The notes below the pieces were generated by a model, which was not told where the DNA came from, searched no databases, and worked only from the letters and a program-made list of their open reading frames with translations. The position numbers were made by a program, and so were the translations under genes. A stretch of DNA of 64,000 nt, taken from assembly GCF_017876295.1 (NCBI RefSeq), contig NZ_JAGINT010000001.1, positions 1,054,001 through 1,118,000 of the forward strand, given 5' to 3'. Positions within the stretch are counted from its first letter, which is position 1. The number at the start of each line of letters is the position of its first letter. Source of the stretch: Kribbella aluminosa. Its GTDB lineage: Bacteria > Actinomycetota > Actinomycetes > Propionibacteriales > Kribbellaceae. Positions 55,481 through 63,916 of this stretch are shown here, piece by piece.

Positions 55481-55801
55481 GGCTGCGCCCCCTCACTGGG
55501 CACAACGATCCTCCCACCACAACCCCGTCAGTGACGTCAAAATTCGCTGACAACTTCCGGCCCAAGCAGCAGGTGCCGTCACAATTCACGGAGATCCGAC
55601 GTCACAGAACACTCTCAGAGCCATAGACCCCGATCGTGGCCGACCCGCAGTCAGAGGACTCGACAACACCCAGATAACAGCAGTCAATACCCGTTGCTCT
55701 GTGCGATGCCTCCATTTGGCTGCCTTGCCGGCCACCGGGAAGGCTGGACGTGACGTCGGCGCTTGAGCGCCGGCGTCACCATCTTTGTCGATTGGGTCGT
55801 G
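55481..55801. other. Non-coding stretch with terminator hairpin
   Basis: No convincing gene in either strand. The only structured element is the hairpin at 55751-55778 listed separately. Confidence 0.5.
55751..55778. terminator. Hairpin terminator for the 55802 gene
   Basis: TGACGTCGGCGCT pairs with AGCGCCGGCGTCA (one wobble pair) 24 bases beyond the stop of the minus-strand gene. Confidence 0.65.
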
Positions 55802-56299
55802 TCAGCTGACGTAGAGGCCGTCTCCGGCTGTGGATTGCCTGCCTGGGTCGGTGGCGATGGGGGTGATGGTGATGTCGTAGTCCTCGTTCGGGCCGTCTGT
55901 GATGCCGTCGTGGTGCGTGCGGCGGCCTCGGGCAAGGATGCGGATCAGGTGCAGGCCCGGCGCGGTGGGTGTGTAGATCAGCGGTGCCGATCCGCCCCCC
56001 ATCAATGGCACGAGATGTATGTCGCCTTCGATCGGAATCGCGGCCTGTTCCCCGACGTCCCACCCTTCCGCGGCGGCGGTAAGGTCGGGCAGCGGTTCGC
56101 GCACGATGTGGACGGTGACATTGACCGGGGCATCGGTGCCGCCGGTGAGGATGATGAGCGCGCCTGGTACCTGGGGATCGAGCGCCAGCAGTGGGCCTAC
56201 GGGGCCGCTGGAGTCGACGACGGGGTTGTCGCCACCGAACGGGGCCAGGAGGAACTGATGGTAGGAGACCCCGATTTGGTAAGTCTGTGGCGTGGTCAT
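55802..56299 (-). CDS. Hypothetical beta-rich protein
   Basis: A 165-residue protein starting MTTPQTYQIGVSYHQFLLAP (a GTG/ATG pair precedes it). It contains strands such as VPGALIILTGGTDAPVNVTVHIV, GDIHLVPLMGGGSAPLIYTP and APGLHLIRILARGR, and ends DYDITITPIATDPGRQ. The pattern resembles small beta-sandwich proteins found as immunity or unknown proteins next to contact-dependent systems, but no partner toxin is visible. Unrecognised. Confidence 0.55.
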   Translation of the reverse strand: MTTPQTYQIGVSYHQFLLAPFGGDNPVVDSSGPVGPLLALDPQVPGALIILTGGTDAPVNVTVHIVREPLPDLTAAAEGWDVGEQAAIPIEGDIHLVPLMGGGSAPLIYTPTAPGLHLIRILARGRRTHHDGITDGPNEDYDITITPIATDPGRQSTAGDGLYVS

Positions 56300-56302
56300 C
56301 AA

Positions 56303-56689
56303 GCGAACGCTACCTGGAACGGGTCGCCGCCGAGGATCCGCTGCTGTAGGTAGAACCCGCTGAGGTCACCGCCCGCCGACTGGTTCTGCGTTTCGTTGAT
56401 GAAGCAGCGGCTGAAGCCGCTCGGCCCCGTGCGCGGCGGGTCTGGACGGACCTGTACTAATCGGGTCGTCGGCCGGTGGGGTCCTGCCTGCAGAGTGGCT
56501 GGCTCAGACCGCCATGTACTCGTCTCGGACGACTCCTAATGAGAAGGTCGTCAGCTCAGCTCGACATGTGGCCAGCTGGCTGCGCTGTCCTCGTCGTCGG
56601 CGCGGACCCGAGGTTGGCGGCGGTGAGCCCCAGAGGAGGCTCGGCGTAAACTCCGGGGTCGACGTGGTGGGGTCAAACCGGAGCGAAAG
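56303..56689. other. Intergenic region without an intact gene
   Basis: A short plus-strand frame reading AEVTARRLVLRFVDEAAAEA up to a TAA near 56459 could be a gene tail, but it has no start and I do not recognise it. Nothing else stands out. Confidence 0.3.
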
Positions 56690-56695
56690 GTGCCG

Positions 56696-57319
56696 ATGGA
56701 CGTGGGTGAAGCGGATGCCGATATTCCGGTCGTGTCGCTCTCGGATGGCGTGGTCACTCTCCGACCTTGGTCGAGAGCTGAGGCCGGGTTCATGGCGGAA
56801 GCATTCGCCGATCCAGCGATCCGACGTTACAACGGGCCCCACGACCGACTCGGACGACCGGCTCCGCCGCTCTCGATCAAGGATGCTGAAGCGATCATCG
56901 ACGAGTTCGCGTCGAGCTGGCGGGCGTTCGTCGCGGCGGAGCCACCATCTGGTGTTGCATTCGCGATCACGGACGCAGCCTCTGGTGGCCTGGTCGGCTG
57001 CTGCGGCGTCGATGACTGGTCGCAGGCAGACGTAGCGCAGTTCGGCTACTGGATCGGGCCGGGCGCGCGAGGGCGCGGGTACGCGACTCGGGCGGTGGTT
57101 CTGCTCACACGGTGGTTGTTCGAGCTCGGCGCAGCTCGCGCCTTCCTGACGGTCGAGGCGGACAATGAAGCGTCGGCTGCGGTGGCCCGCCGAGCGGGGT
57201 TCGTGCACGAGGGAACGATGCGCGCACACAGCGTGTGGCAGGGTGAGCGGATCGACGTGATGTGGTTTGCGGCGCTGCCGCTCGAATGGGCGATGCGCGA
57301 GCCGGACGAACCAGCGTGA
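56696..57319 (+). CDS. GNAT-family N-acetyltransferase
   Basis: A 207-residue acetyltransferase of the RimJ/RimL type. VVTLRPWSRAEAGFMAEAFADP is the N-terminal strand-helix, FGYWIGPGARGRGYATRAV carries the acetyl-CoA motif (R/Q-x-x-G-x-G/A as RGRGYA), and AFLTVEADNEASAAVARRAGFVHEGTMR is the typical later part. It acetylates a protein N-terminus or small amine. ATG 56696 is preceded by GAAAGG; GTG 56690 is possible. Single gene in the accessory region. Confidence 0.85.
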   Translation: MDVGEADADIPVVSLSDGVVTLRPWSRAEAGFMAEAFADPAIRRYNGPHDRLGRPAPPLSIKDAEAIIDEFASSWRAFVAAEPPSGVAFAITDAASGGLVGCCGVDDWSQADVAQFGYWIGPGARGRGYATRAVVLLTRWLFELGAARAFLTVEADNEASAAVARRAGFVHEGTMRAHSVWQGERIDVMWFAALPLEWAMREPDEPA

Positions 57320-57754
57320 TGTGCAACGCGATCGGAGCCGGCTTGTCGAGTCTTTCGGCGACGGCAACGAGTCGGGGATGTACGCCATGGCGAAGGCAAC
57401 ACCTGACCCCAACGACCTGCACCCGCGAGCGACGATGAGCACCTGGTCGACGACCACCGGAGCGCAGACGAGCGGGTGGCGATCAGCGTGCCTGCCTCTA
57501 CGGATCAGAAGGCGCCGGCGGCGCCTGGTCGGCCTGACCAGGGCGTGTTGCTAGAGGCGCTTGTAGAGAGCGGATGCGATGCTGTCGTTCTTCCTCGTAA
57601 CGAGGATGCTGTCGTTCTTCCTCGTAACGAGAAGGTGTCTGTTCGACCCGGCAGGTACCGCGCTGGCTCAGTGACTGACCCGCAGCACGGCGAGTAGAGC
57701 ACCACCGTAGCCGCAAGCGCCGCACAAGCCGCGGCCCTGATCTCAATCCAGCTT
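57320..57754. other. Intergenic stretch with a 27-bp tandem duplication
   Basis: No intact gene was supported. A perfect duplication lies at 57579-57632. On the minus strand it encodes a doubled LVTRKNDSI within a short open tail ending ASALYKRL and a stop at 57552, resembling a real protein end, but no start or upstream gene could be found. Confidence 0.4.
57579..57632. repeat. Perfect 27-bp tandem duplication
   Basis: Two adjacent identical units beginning GATGCTGTCGTTCTTCCTCG. 27 is a multiple of three, so a translated product would gain nine residues. Confidence 0.9.
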
Positions 57755-58021
57755 ATGTCTCGGCATCGTCAAGCCGAGATCTGCGACGCCCCCGGGCTAG
57801 AGGACTACGAGAAGCAAGCCTTTCCTACAGACCAGCGCTTCGTGGTCCACGGCCACACGTTCCGAGCACGCCGGGATGCAGAGCCGGCCGGCCCACTCGG
57901 CAGCCTTCCCGGTTACTGGACGTGGATCGTGGGACTCGCTCTCTTTGGCATCGCAGCTATCGCCGTGTTTGCTCATGGTGTGGCTAGATCCCGGCTTGTT
58001 CTCAAGCTGAGGCTGACTTGA
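57755..58021 (+). CDS. Possible small membrane protein
   Basis: An 88-codon frame beginning MSRHRQAEICDAPGLEDYEK with one clear membrane helix (YWTWIVGLALFGIAAIAVFAHG) and a basic tail (ARSRLVLKLRLT). No ribosome-binding site is evident. It ends 98 bases before the tRNA gene. Plausible but unproven. Confidence 0.35.
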   Translation: MSRHRQAEICDAPGLEDYEKQAFPTDQRFVVHGHTFRARRDAEPAGPLGSLPGYWTWIVGLALFGIAAIAVFAHGVARSRLVLKLRLT

Positions 58022-58119
58022 CGGCATGACAGCCGGCTGTCCGCTCCCGCCAGGTGATCCAGCGGTCGAACCAGATGGCGGCGCAGCTTCCTGCCTAAGC
58101 TAAGCTTCCTTCAGCCTGG

Positions 58120-58192
58120 GCCCCCGTAGCTCAGGGGATAGAGCAGTGGTTTCCTAAACCATGTGCCGCAGGTTCGAATCCTGCCGGGGGCA
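58120..58192 (+). tRNA. tRNA-Arg (anticodon CCT)
   Basis: A complete 73-nt cloverleaf: acceptor GCCCCCG/CGGGGGC, D-arm GCTC/GAGC, anticodon stem-loop GTGGTTTCCTAAACCAT with CCT, T-arm GCAGGTTCGAATCCTGC. CCA is not encoded. It lies 26 bases from the end of the integrase gene, the usual position of an attachment site. Confidence 0.95.
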
Positions 58193-58217
58193 CCGTCTGG
58201 GCGCTGGCCCGCCGCTT

Positions 58218-59671
58218 TCACTTCGTTGCGTCTGCGGTGCCGATGACTCTCGCTCGTCGGTACTGCTTGGCCTCCACTATTCCGCGCCCTTTCAGCGTCG
58301 CGATCGCGCGGCTCACCGTGCCGACGGAGACGCTGTGGAGTGCCGCCAGGTCACGCGACAGCGGAAGTTCAGAACCAAGCGGGTACTTGCCGGACGCGAT
58401 GTCCGTCTGGAGTGCTGTAGCCAGTGCTTCGTACGCGTGCACGGGTCGCACGTGGTTGTCGTAGCTCGGCCGGGGAAGTGTCTGGGCCAAAGCCTCGGCG
58501 GCCGACTCGTGCGTATGGTCCGTCCAGGCGACGTAGAACTTCAGGGTTGTCGCGCTCGAGTGGCCGATCCAGCCTTGGACCTTCTTGATGTCCACGCCAC
58601 CCGACAGCAACTCGGTCGCCGTGTGATGCCGGATCGAATGGAGGCGAGTGCTTCTGAGACCGCGGCGCTTCGCGGCCCCGCGCATACCGCTGCGTCGCTG
58701 TGTTGGGCTTGAACGCAGTCGAGAAGTCCGGCGCTGTCGAGAAGATGAAGGCGTCCGGGCGGAGTTCTGTGCCAAGTAGCTTGCACTGCTCGGCACAGCT
58801 ATCGCGGTGACTCGCCAGAAGCTCCAGGGACAGCTCGTCGAGCGGTACATAGTGGTGCTGCTTGTTCTTCGTCGGGGTCTCGACGACCTCACCTTTCACC
58901 TGGTCGCCCGCACGGACGACATGCAGCCGTCGTCGGGTCGTACTCAAGTCGGTCCACCGCAGGACACACATCTCTCCTCGCCGGCTTCCGCTGATCATCG
59001 TCAGCCACACGAACAAGCCCCAGTGAAGCTCCTTGAAGGCCTCGTTCATGAGCGGCGCCAGCTCTTCCGGCGTGGGCGGGTCAGGCTCGGGCCGGTCGAA
59101 CGGGCGGCGGATCGGCCATCGCGGAACGTTCGCGCCGACGTACCCCCACTTCAGGCCCAGCTTGAACGCCGCGGTCAGGATGAAGTGGATCGCCCGTACT
59201 GAGCTGTTCTTGAGGGGCTCGCAGGCGTGATCCTTCGCGCGATGGTCCGTGCCGAGGATGTTGTTGTAGCGACAGGTCTGGAGCAGTGCGTAGTAGCCCT
59301 CCAGGAACTCGATCGACGCCTTGGGGTCGGTTGTGAACCTTCTCGCCTTGACGCCGGCGAACCGAGGGACCAGGTAGTCACGTATCAACTGGTCGCGACG
59401 CTGCCGAGTGCGCCGAGCATGCTCCGCGCTGACGGCACACCACTTCTCGATCAGCTCGAGAACTGTCAGGTTCGTTCGTGCATGCTTCTGCTCGTCTACC
59501 AGGCTGAGCAGCTTGTCAACTCGACCTCGGCTTGGTCCCAGTCGTCGACCGGATCGGATTTCAGCAGGTTCCGCTTGCCGGTCAGGGGGTTGGTGCCCGC
59601 GGAGACGACGGCTCGGAACGTGCCGTTCTGCGCTCCTCGATGTGCCCACGCCGCCTCGCACGCTTCGCCAT
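58218..59671 (-). pseudogene. Tyrosine integrase with C-terminal GntR-type domain, frameshifted
   Basis: Starts MAKRARRRGHIEERR at 59671. Three single-base frame changes are visible: near 59626 (before GTFRAVVSAGTNPLTGKR), near 59523 (before DKLLSLVDEQKHARTN) and near 58690 (after FKPNTATQRYAR). The recombinase residues are preserved across frames: Arg in ISGSRRGEM, HxxRH in LHSIRHHTATELL, His in WIGHSSATTL and Tyr in KFYVAWTDHTH. After the usual end, about 75 more residues form a GntR winged helix (AYEALATALQTDIASGKYPL, SVSVGTVSRAIATLKGRGIV). It probably once moved an element into tRNA-Arg(CCT). Confidence 0.85.
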
Positions 59672-59783
59672 GGCCTGCGGTTATCAGGTCGCTGTTCCCG
59701 AAACCGTTCCCAGAGACGCAGAACCTGAGCTTCTTCTCTGGCGTTTACTCAGGTCACGGCCGATTTGCTGTCAATCTCAGCCT

Positions 59784-59834
59784 TGCGACGCACGGTTTAG
59801 GAAACCGACGCTCTATCCCCTGAGCTACGGGGGC
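59784..59834 (-). pseudogene. 5' part of a second tRNA-Arg(CCT), inverted
   Basis: Read on the minus strand, GCCCCCGTAGCTCAGGGGAT and GGTTTCCTAAACC match the tRNA-Arg at 58120 exactly, with changes in the anticodon stem. After GCA at 59784 the sequence leaves the tRNA: T-arm and acceptor 3' side are missing. It lies upstream of the integrase gene on the same strand. Confidence 0.85.
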
Positions 59835-59867
59835 GCACGCGGGGACAGCTTGGCGGAGGTGGGGTGG

Positions 59868-61157
59868 TCAGCCGGTCAGGGCGGTGACGCCCAGGTGGCC
59901 GGCTATCGAGTTGTAGCGTTCGGCGTAGAGGGTGGTGCAGCGGGAGGCGGCGCAGCCGGCGCCGGCGAAGGCGAGGCCGCGGATGGTGGCTGAGCTGCTG
60001 CCGCGGCGGGTGTAGACCGGGCCGCCGGAGTCGCCGCCGATGATTGCGACCAGCCCGCCGCGGGTCGCGCGGATGACGTACGTCGTGCAGCCGTCGGTGT
60101 CGCAGTAGCTGGCCGACGTGGAGCGGACCGTGAGGTTGCACACCGACGTACTGAAGCTCCCGGACTGGCAGACGACCGTGCCGACGCCGGGGTCGCCGCC
60201 GCCGGTGACCGTACGGGTGTTGGCGGTGTCGCCGGGCCCGTCGGTCCAGATTTTCGCGCCGTACGAGCTGCCGGTGACCAGCGACTGGTCGTAGTCCGGG
60301 TAGTTCGTGCGGACCGAGGTCGTGCCGTAGTAGTTCGTGCCCGACTTCCACACCGTCCCCGGTGCGCCGCAGTGCCCGGCGGTGACCGAGCCGCGCTGGC
60401 CGTTCGACCGCCGTACGACGGAGAACCCGGCGGAGCAGTTCTTCAGCGCGGACGTGATCCGCGCGCCGCCCCAATGCCCGCCTTTCGGGGTGTCGCTGAG
60501 CCGCGACGTACGCGCGAGCGACCCCGCCACCAGCTGTACGCCGGACAGCCCGCGGAGGCCTTCGAGCGAGGCGGGGGAGGTGGTCGCCTGGTCGTACTCG
60601 ACGACCACGTTCTCGCTGGACGGGTCCAGGTCGGCGGAGAACGTCGTACGGGCGGCATCCGCGGACCACGCGCGTTTGCCGACCGTCCGCCAGGTGTCGG
60701 CGATCGCCTGGGCCGAGCGGCAGCTGTGCTCCACCTTCACCATCTGCTTGCCGGCGGTCGGCAGGTTCCGGGCCATCGCGGACTGGTACTTCTTGGTGTC
60801 CGCGTTCGCCGAGTCCACGAGGACCTCGTACCCGGTGGCGGCGGAGCCGACGACGCCGATGACGCCCTGGCTGAGCCCGTACGGCAGGCCGGACCTCGGG
60901 CGGCCGGTGGCGTCGAGCGGCTCCAGCGAGCGGATCGCGGCCGAGATGCCGTCGCCGAGCGACTCGCCGAGCGGGCGGGCGTCGGACGCGGACGTCGGCT
61001 GCGCGAGCCGGGTCGCCTCCGTCGAACTCGCGCTCGGCTGTGCATGTGAGCACGCCGCAGCGCCCGTCACCGTGCCCGAGGAGGGGGCAGTGAGGGCGAC
61101 TGCGCAGAGTGAGACTGAGCCGAGTGTGACCAGCGGGATGGTAACGGAGAGTCGCAC
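59868..61157 (-). CDS. Secreted chymotrypsin-like (streptogrisin/alpha-lytic) serine protease
   Basis: A 429-residue preproprotein: signal peptide (LVTLGSVSLCAVALTAPSSG), a long propeptide containing LEGLRGLSGVQLV, and a mature S1 protease of about 190 residues. Catalytic His is in SVTAGHCGAPG, Asp in YPDYDQSLVTG and Ser in IIGGDSGGPVY; paired cysteines (KNCSAGF/GHCG, VCQSG/SVCN, YCDTDGC) are typical of streptogrisins. GTG 61157 follows GGGAGCTTC. It probably degrades extracellular protein. Confidence 0.9.
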   Translation of the reverse strand: MRLSVTIPLVTLGSVSLCAVALTAPSSGTVTGAAACSHAQPSASSTEATRLAQPTSASDARPLGESLGDGISAAIRSLEPLDATGRPRSGLPYGLSQGVIGVVGSAATGYEVLVDSANADTKKYQSAMARNLPTAGKQMVKVEHSCRSAQAIADTWRTVGKRAWSADAARTTFSADLDPSSENVVVEYDQATTSPASLEGLRGLSGVQLVAGSLARTSRLSDTPKGGHWGGARITSALKNCSAGFSVVRRSNGQRGSVTAGHCGAPGTVWKSGTNYYGTTSVRTNYPDYDQSLVTGSSYGAKIWTDGPGDTANTRTVTGGGDPGVGTVVCQSGSFSTSVCNLTVRSTSASYCDTDGCTTYVIRATRGGLVAIIGGDSGGPVYTRRGSSSATIRGLAFAGAGCAASRCTTLYAERYNSIAGHLGVTALTG

Positions 61158-61249
61158 GAAGCTCCCAAGATCGGTGGACCAACCACTAGATGGTCCGGTC
61201 AGAAACTCCTTTCCGTCAAGAGGTGGTCACCGTCCGCGAGCAGATTCGA

Positions 61250-61855
61250 CTACCGTGCGCGAGCGTAACTCGCAAGTTGAGCGCCGTCGGCGCCGAAGAA
61301 CTGCAGCGTGTCGCCGCTGATCGCGACCCGTTTGGCAGCCGTCAGTACGCCGGTGTGCGGCACGTTCTCGCAGCCGATCATGTGCTGCGGCCCGGCCGTC
61401 GCACTGAACGCCCCACGTTGACCGATGCTGTACGTCCCCTGCAGGCTGTTGCAGCCGTCGGAACCCGTCCAGGTGCCGTCTGCCTTGAAGACCAGCACCG
61501 GGTCGTCGGGCCGGGCCTGCTTCAGCGCCGTGAAGCCGGCCAGCTGCTGCACGCGCCAGGTGCCGGACACGGTCTGCGCGGTCACCGGCTGCGCGGACGG
61601 CGTCGTCGCGACGGACTGGGATCCGCCGGCGACCGGTGGCTGGGCAGGCTTGTTCTGCGAACCGGCCAGCCCGAAGACGGCCACGGCGACCGTACCCACC
61701 GCGACAGCGGCCGCGCCGGTGCCGATCCAGGTGCGGCGCTGTGCGCGCCGGGCGCCGGTGCTGGCGCGCTCGGTCAGGTCCGCGGTCGGCGGGACCGAGG
61801 CCGCGGCGCGTTCGAAGGTACCCCGGAGGTCGTCCTCGAGATCGGTGTTGCTCAC
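61250..61855 (-). CDS. META-domain membrane protein, probable anti-sigma partner
   Basis: A 201-residue protein: cytoplasmic segment (about 1-40, MSNTDLEDDLRGTFERAAAS), one membrane helix (GTGAAAVAVGTVAVAVFGLAG), and an extracytoplasmic META/HslJ domain (GTWRVQQLAGF, LVFKADGTWTGSDGCNSLQGTYSIG). It begins with a GTG overlapping the sigE-like gene stop (GTGA), and its N-terminal half has the layout of small anti-sigma or sensor proteins paired with SigE-type factors. The role is inference. Confidence 0.82.
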   Translation of the reverse strand: MSNTDLEDDLRGTFERAAASVPPTADLTERASTGARRAQRRTWIGTGAAAVAVGTVAVAVFGLAGSQNKPAQPPVAGGSQSVATTPSAQPVTAQTVSGTWRVQQLAGFTALKQARPDDPVLVFKADGTWTGSDGCNSLQGTYSIGQRGAFSATAGPQHMIGCENVPHTGVLTAAKRVAISGDTLQFFGADGAQLASYARAR

Positions 61856-62346
61856 TTCAGCCCCTCATTGACGCGGTGGGATGTTCTGGCTTTCCGTAGC
61901 GAGGCGAGTGCTCGGCTCGTGGTCGCGCGTACGGAGGACGGCTTGATGCCGAGCAGGTCGGCGATCGTCTGGTCGTCGAGGTCCTGGTAGTAACGCAGGA
62001 CCAGCACGACCCGTTCACGCGCGGACAGCGTCGCCAGCGCCTGCCACAGGTCGTCGGAGACCGCGATGCCGGTGGCGTGGTCGGGCACCGTGTGCTGCGG
62101 GTCCAGGTCCGCCGTCGGGGCCTCGCTGAACGAGCGCCGCCGGGTCATCGACAGGTACTCGTTCACCAGGATCCGCCGGACGTAGTGGTGCGGGTCGTCC
62201 GCGTCGCGCACCTTCCGCCACTTGCGGAACGCCTGCATCAACGCGATCTGTGCCAGGTCCTCCGCCCGTTGGTAGTCGCCGGAGACGGTGAACCCGAGCC
62301 GCACCAGTTCCTGTCCGCGGGCGGACACGTACTCCTCGAACTCCAC
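61852..62346 (-). CDS. SigE-family ECF RNA polymerase sigma factor
   Basis: A 164-residue sigma-70 factor of the SigE (TIGR02983) type. Sigma2: YQRAEDLAQIALMQAFRKWRKV and HHYVRRILVNEYLSMTRRR; sigma4: LWQALATLSARERVVLVLRYYQDLDDQTIADLLGIKPSSV. These factors act in envelope or oxidative stress. GTG 62346 follows AGGGAG. It forms an operon with the META-domain protein downstream and is convergent or same-strand with a separate secreted hydrolase gene upstream. Confidence 0.9.
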   Translation of the reverse strand: MEFEEYVSARGQELVRLGFTVSGDYQRAEDLAQIALMQAFRKWRKVRDADDPHHYVRRILVNEYLSMTRRRSFSEAPTADLDPQHTVPDHATGIAVSDDLWQALATLSARERVVLVLRYYQDLDDQTIADLLGIKPSSVRATTSRALASLRKARTSHRVNEGLK

Positions 62347-62438
62347 TCGCCACTCCCTGGCTGGGCGTACAACTCCTCACACCTATTAGACGCATCGAGT
62401 CGGCCGGCTGCTGCACCCGTTGCCGCACAGTTCGATCT

Positions 62439-62468
62439 CTAGGTGGTGTCTGGTGATTCCCCACCTAG
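62439..62468. terminator. Hairpin at the end of the secreted hydrolase gene
   Basis: CTAGGTGG pairs with CCACCTAG around a 14-base loop; the right arm contains the hydrolase stop codon. Confidence 0.5.
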
Positions 62469-63760
62469 TGCAGCAGGAACGTACGGACCGCCTGCCGGCC
62501 GCGGGGATCGCGCTGCACGCTGTGACCGCTGCCCGGGATGACGACCAGCTGTGCCGACCGGGCGTGGGACTGCTCCCATCTGGACCAGTCCAGTGGGCAG
62601 AACAAGTCGTTGCTCCCGTGCAGGATCAGTGTGCGCGGCAACAGCTCCTGCACCGCTGGGTACGTCGACACGCGGGCGTCCGGCCAGCGCAGGCAGCCCT
62701 GGATCATCAGCTGCTCGCGGGCGGTCGCCACGTCGTACGGGTACAGCCGCTTCGGGTCCAGGCGCCGTACCACGTCGTCGAGTGTCGCCTGGCGGTTGGG
62801 CTTGCCGGACCACGGGAAGCGGAGGTCGGAGCACAGCGTGGCCATGTGGAGTCCCGCGGAGAGCTGGTCGTAGGACAGGCCCTTGCTGGTCGTCCGTTGG
62901 AACAGCTCCTTCAGGGTGGAGTCGTCGCCGTTGCGTGCCGCGTGCAGGGCGGCTGGGATCCCCTCGAGACTCGGGTTGACGGAGTTGAGGCTCGACACGG
63001 ACAGCAGCTCCATCAGGTCGGTGCCACTCACACCGTGCTGCACCAACCACGCCAGGTCCGCCACCGGGTCCGTAGTACAGGCTTGACATGCCGACCGCAG
63101 TACCGCGCTCGTCGCAGCCATCAGGTCGATGCCCATCGGGTCGAAACCCTTGTGCGGTACGACGGAGTCCAGCACGAGGGCCCGTACGCGGTCCGGGTAC
63201 TTCAGGCCGTACTGCTCCGCGGTGAAGCTCCCGTACGACGTACCGTCGAGCGTCAGCCTGTCCACCTCGAGGAACTGGCGCAGCTGCTCGATGTCGTCGA
63301 CGGTGTCAGGCGTGCCGTAGTACCCGACGTCGGAGCCGATCTGCTTGGCGCACTGGTCGACGGCCTCGGCGGGTGGCGTGAGGAAGTCGGAACCGCCCAC
63401 AGTCTCTTGTAGCGCAGGGCAATTGAGACCGCCGGCTCCGGTACCGCGCTGGTCGAACATGACGAGCCGGTACTCACGCAGTACGTCCGGATCCACGTTG
63501 CGCCGCAGGGCCGCGAGCAGCGGTACGCCGGGCTGGCCCGGGCCGCCCGTGAGCAGCAGGAGTACGCCGCGGGGAGCGTCGACGTTGTCGGCCGCGATCA
63601 CCGGGAGGTCGAGCGACGGCCCGTCGGGACGCTGGCGGTCGAGCGGGACGTGCAACGTCGTACACGTGAATCCCGCGGTGCAGGAGGTGTCCGCCGGCCG
63701 CTGGCTCGAACAGGCTGTGCATGTCAGTACCAGCGAACAGAGCAGCCGGATCGTACGCAT
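62465..63760 (-). CDS. Secreted alpha/beta hydrolase (tripeptidyl-aminopeptidase type) lipoprotein
   Basis: A 431-residue protein. Signal peptide MRTIRLLCSLVLTCTAC with a lipobox (TCTAC). The hydrolase region has VLLLLTGGPGQPG (oxyanion), VMFDQRGTGAGGLNCP, the nucleophile LDGTSYGSFTAEQY (G-T-S-Y-G) and the terminal VIPGSGHSVQRDP with His; a C-terminal TAP-like domain covers about 330-425 (LHGSNDLFCPLDWSRW). It is similar to secreted tripeptidyl aminopeptidases of Streptomyces. ATG 63760 is chosen because GGGAGGG lies just before it; a 14-bp perfect hairpin covers both. Confidence 0.87.
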   Translation of the reverse strand: MRTIRLLCSLVLTCTACSSQRPADTSCTAGFTCTTLHVPLDRQRPDGPSLDLPVIAADNVDAPRGVLLLLTGGPGQPGVPLLAALRRNVDPDVLREYRLVMFDQRGTGAGGLNCPALQETVGGSDFLTPPAEAVDQCAKQIGSDVGYYGTPDTVDDIEQLRQFLEVDRLTLDGTSYGSFTAEQYGLKYPDRVRALVLDSVVPHKGFDPMGIDLMAATSAVLRSACQACTTDPVADLAWLVQHGVSGTDLMELLSVSSLNSVNPSLEGIPAALHAARNGDDSTLKELFQRTTSKGLSYDQLSAGLHMATLCSDLRFPWSGKPNRQATLDDVVRRLDPKRLYPYDVATAREQLMIQGCLRWPDARVSTYPAVQELLPRTLILHGSNDLFCPLDWSRWEQSHARSAQLVVIPGSGHSVQRDPRGRQAVRTFLLH

Positions 63761-63804
63761 GCACCCTCCCCTCACGCTCCGCCGTACATCTGGGAGGGTG
63801 CATG
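63757..63804 (-). promoter_or_regulatory. Perfect hairpin that sequesters ribosome-binding site and start codon
   Basis: In the minus-strand transcript GCATGCACCCTCCC pairs with GGGAGGGTGCATGC, 14 bp without mismatch, loop 20 nt. The right arm holds the Shine-Dalgarno GGGAGGG and the ATG of the secreted hydrolase gene. Confidence 0.75.
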
Positions 63805-63916
63805 CACCGCGACCGGCACCGCAACCTGCCTCGCGGGTCGACCTCGAAAGGGACCCGCAAGACAGGCGCGGCTCGACCCCACCCGGACGGCTTCGGGGTG
63901 CGCGTCCGTGACGGGG

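Noticed and set aside
59500..59671. Programmed frameshifting in the integrase
   Set aside because: Three separate shifts at unremarkable sequences point to mutation or read error, not to a recoding signal.
58120..59834. A complete integrative element or prophage
   Set aside because: No replication, transfer or structural genes accompany the integrase, and no direct-repeat attachment pair was found.
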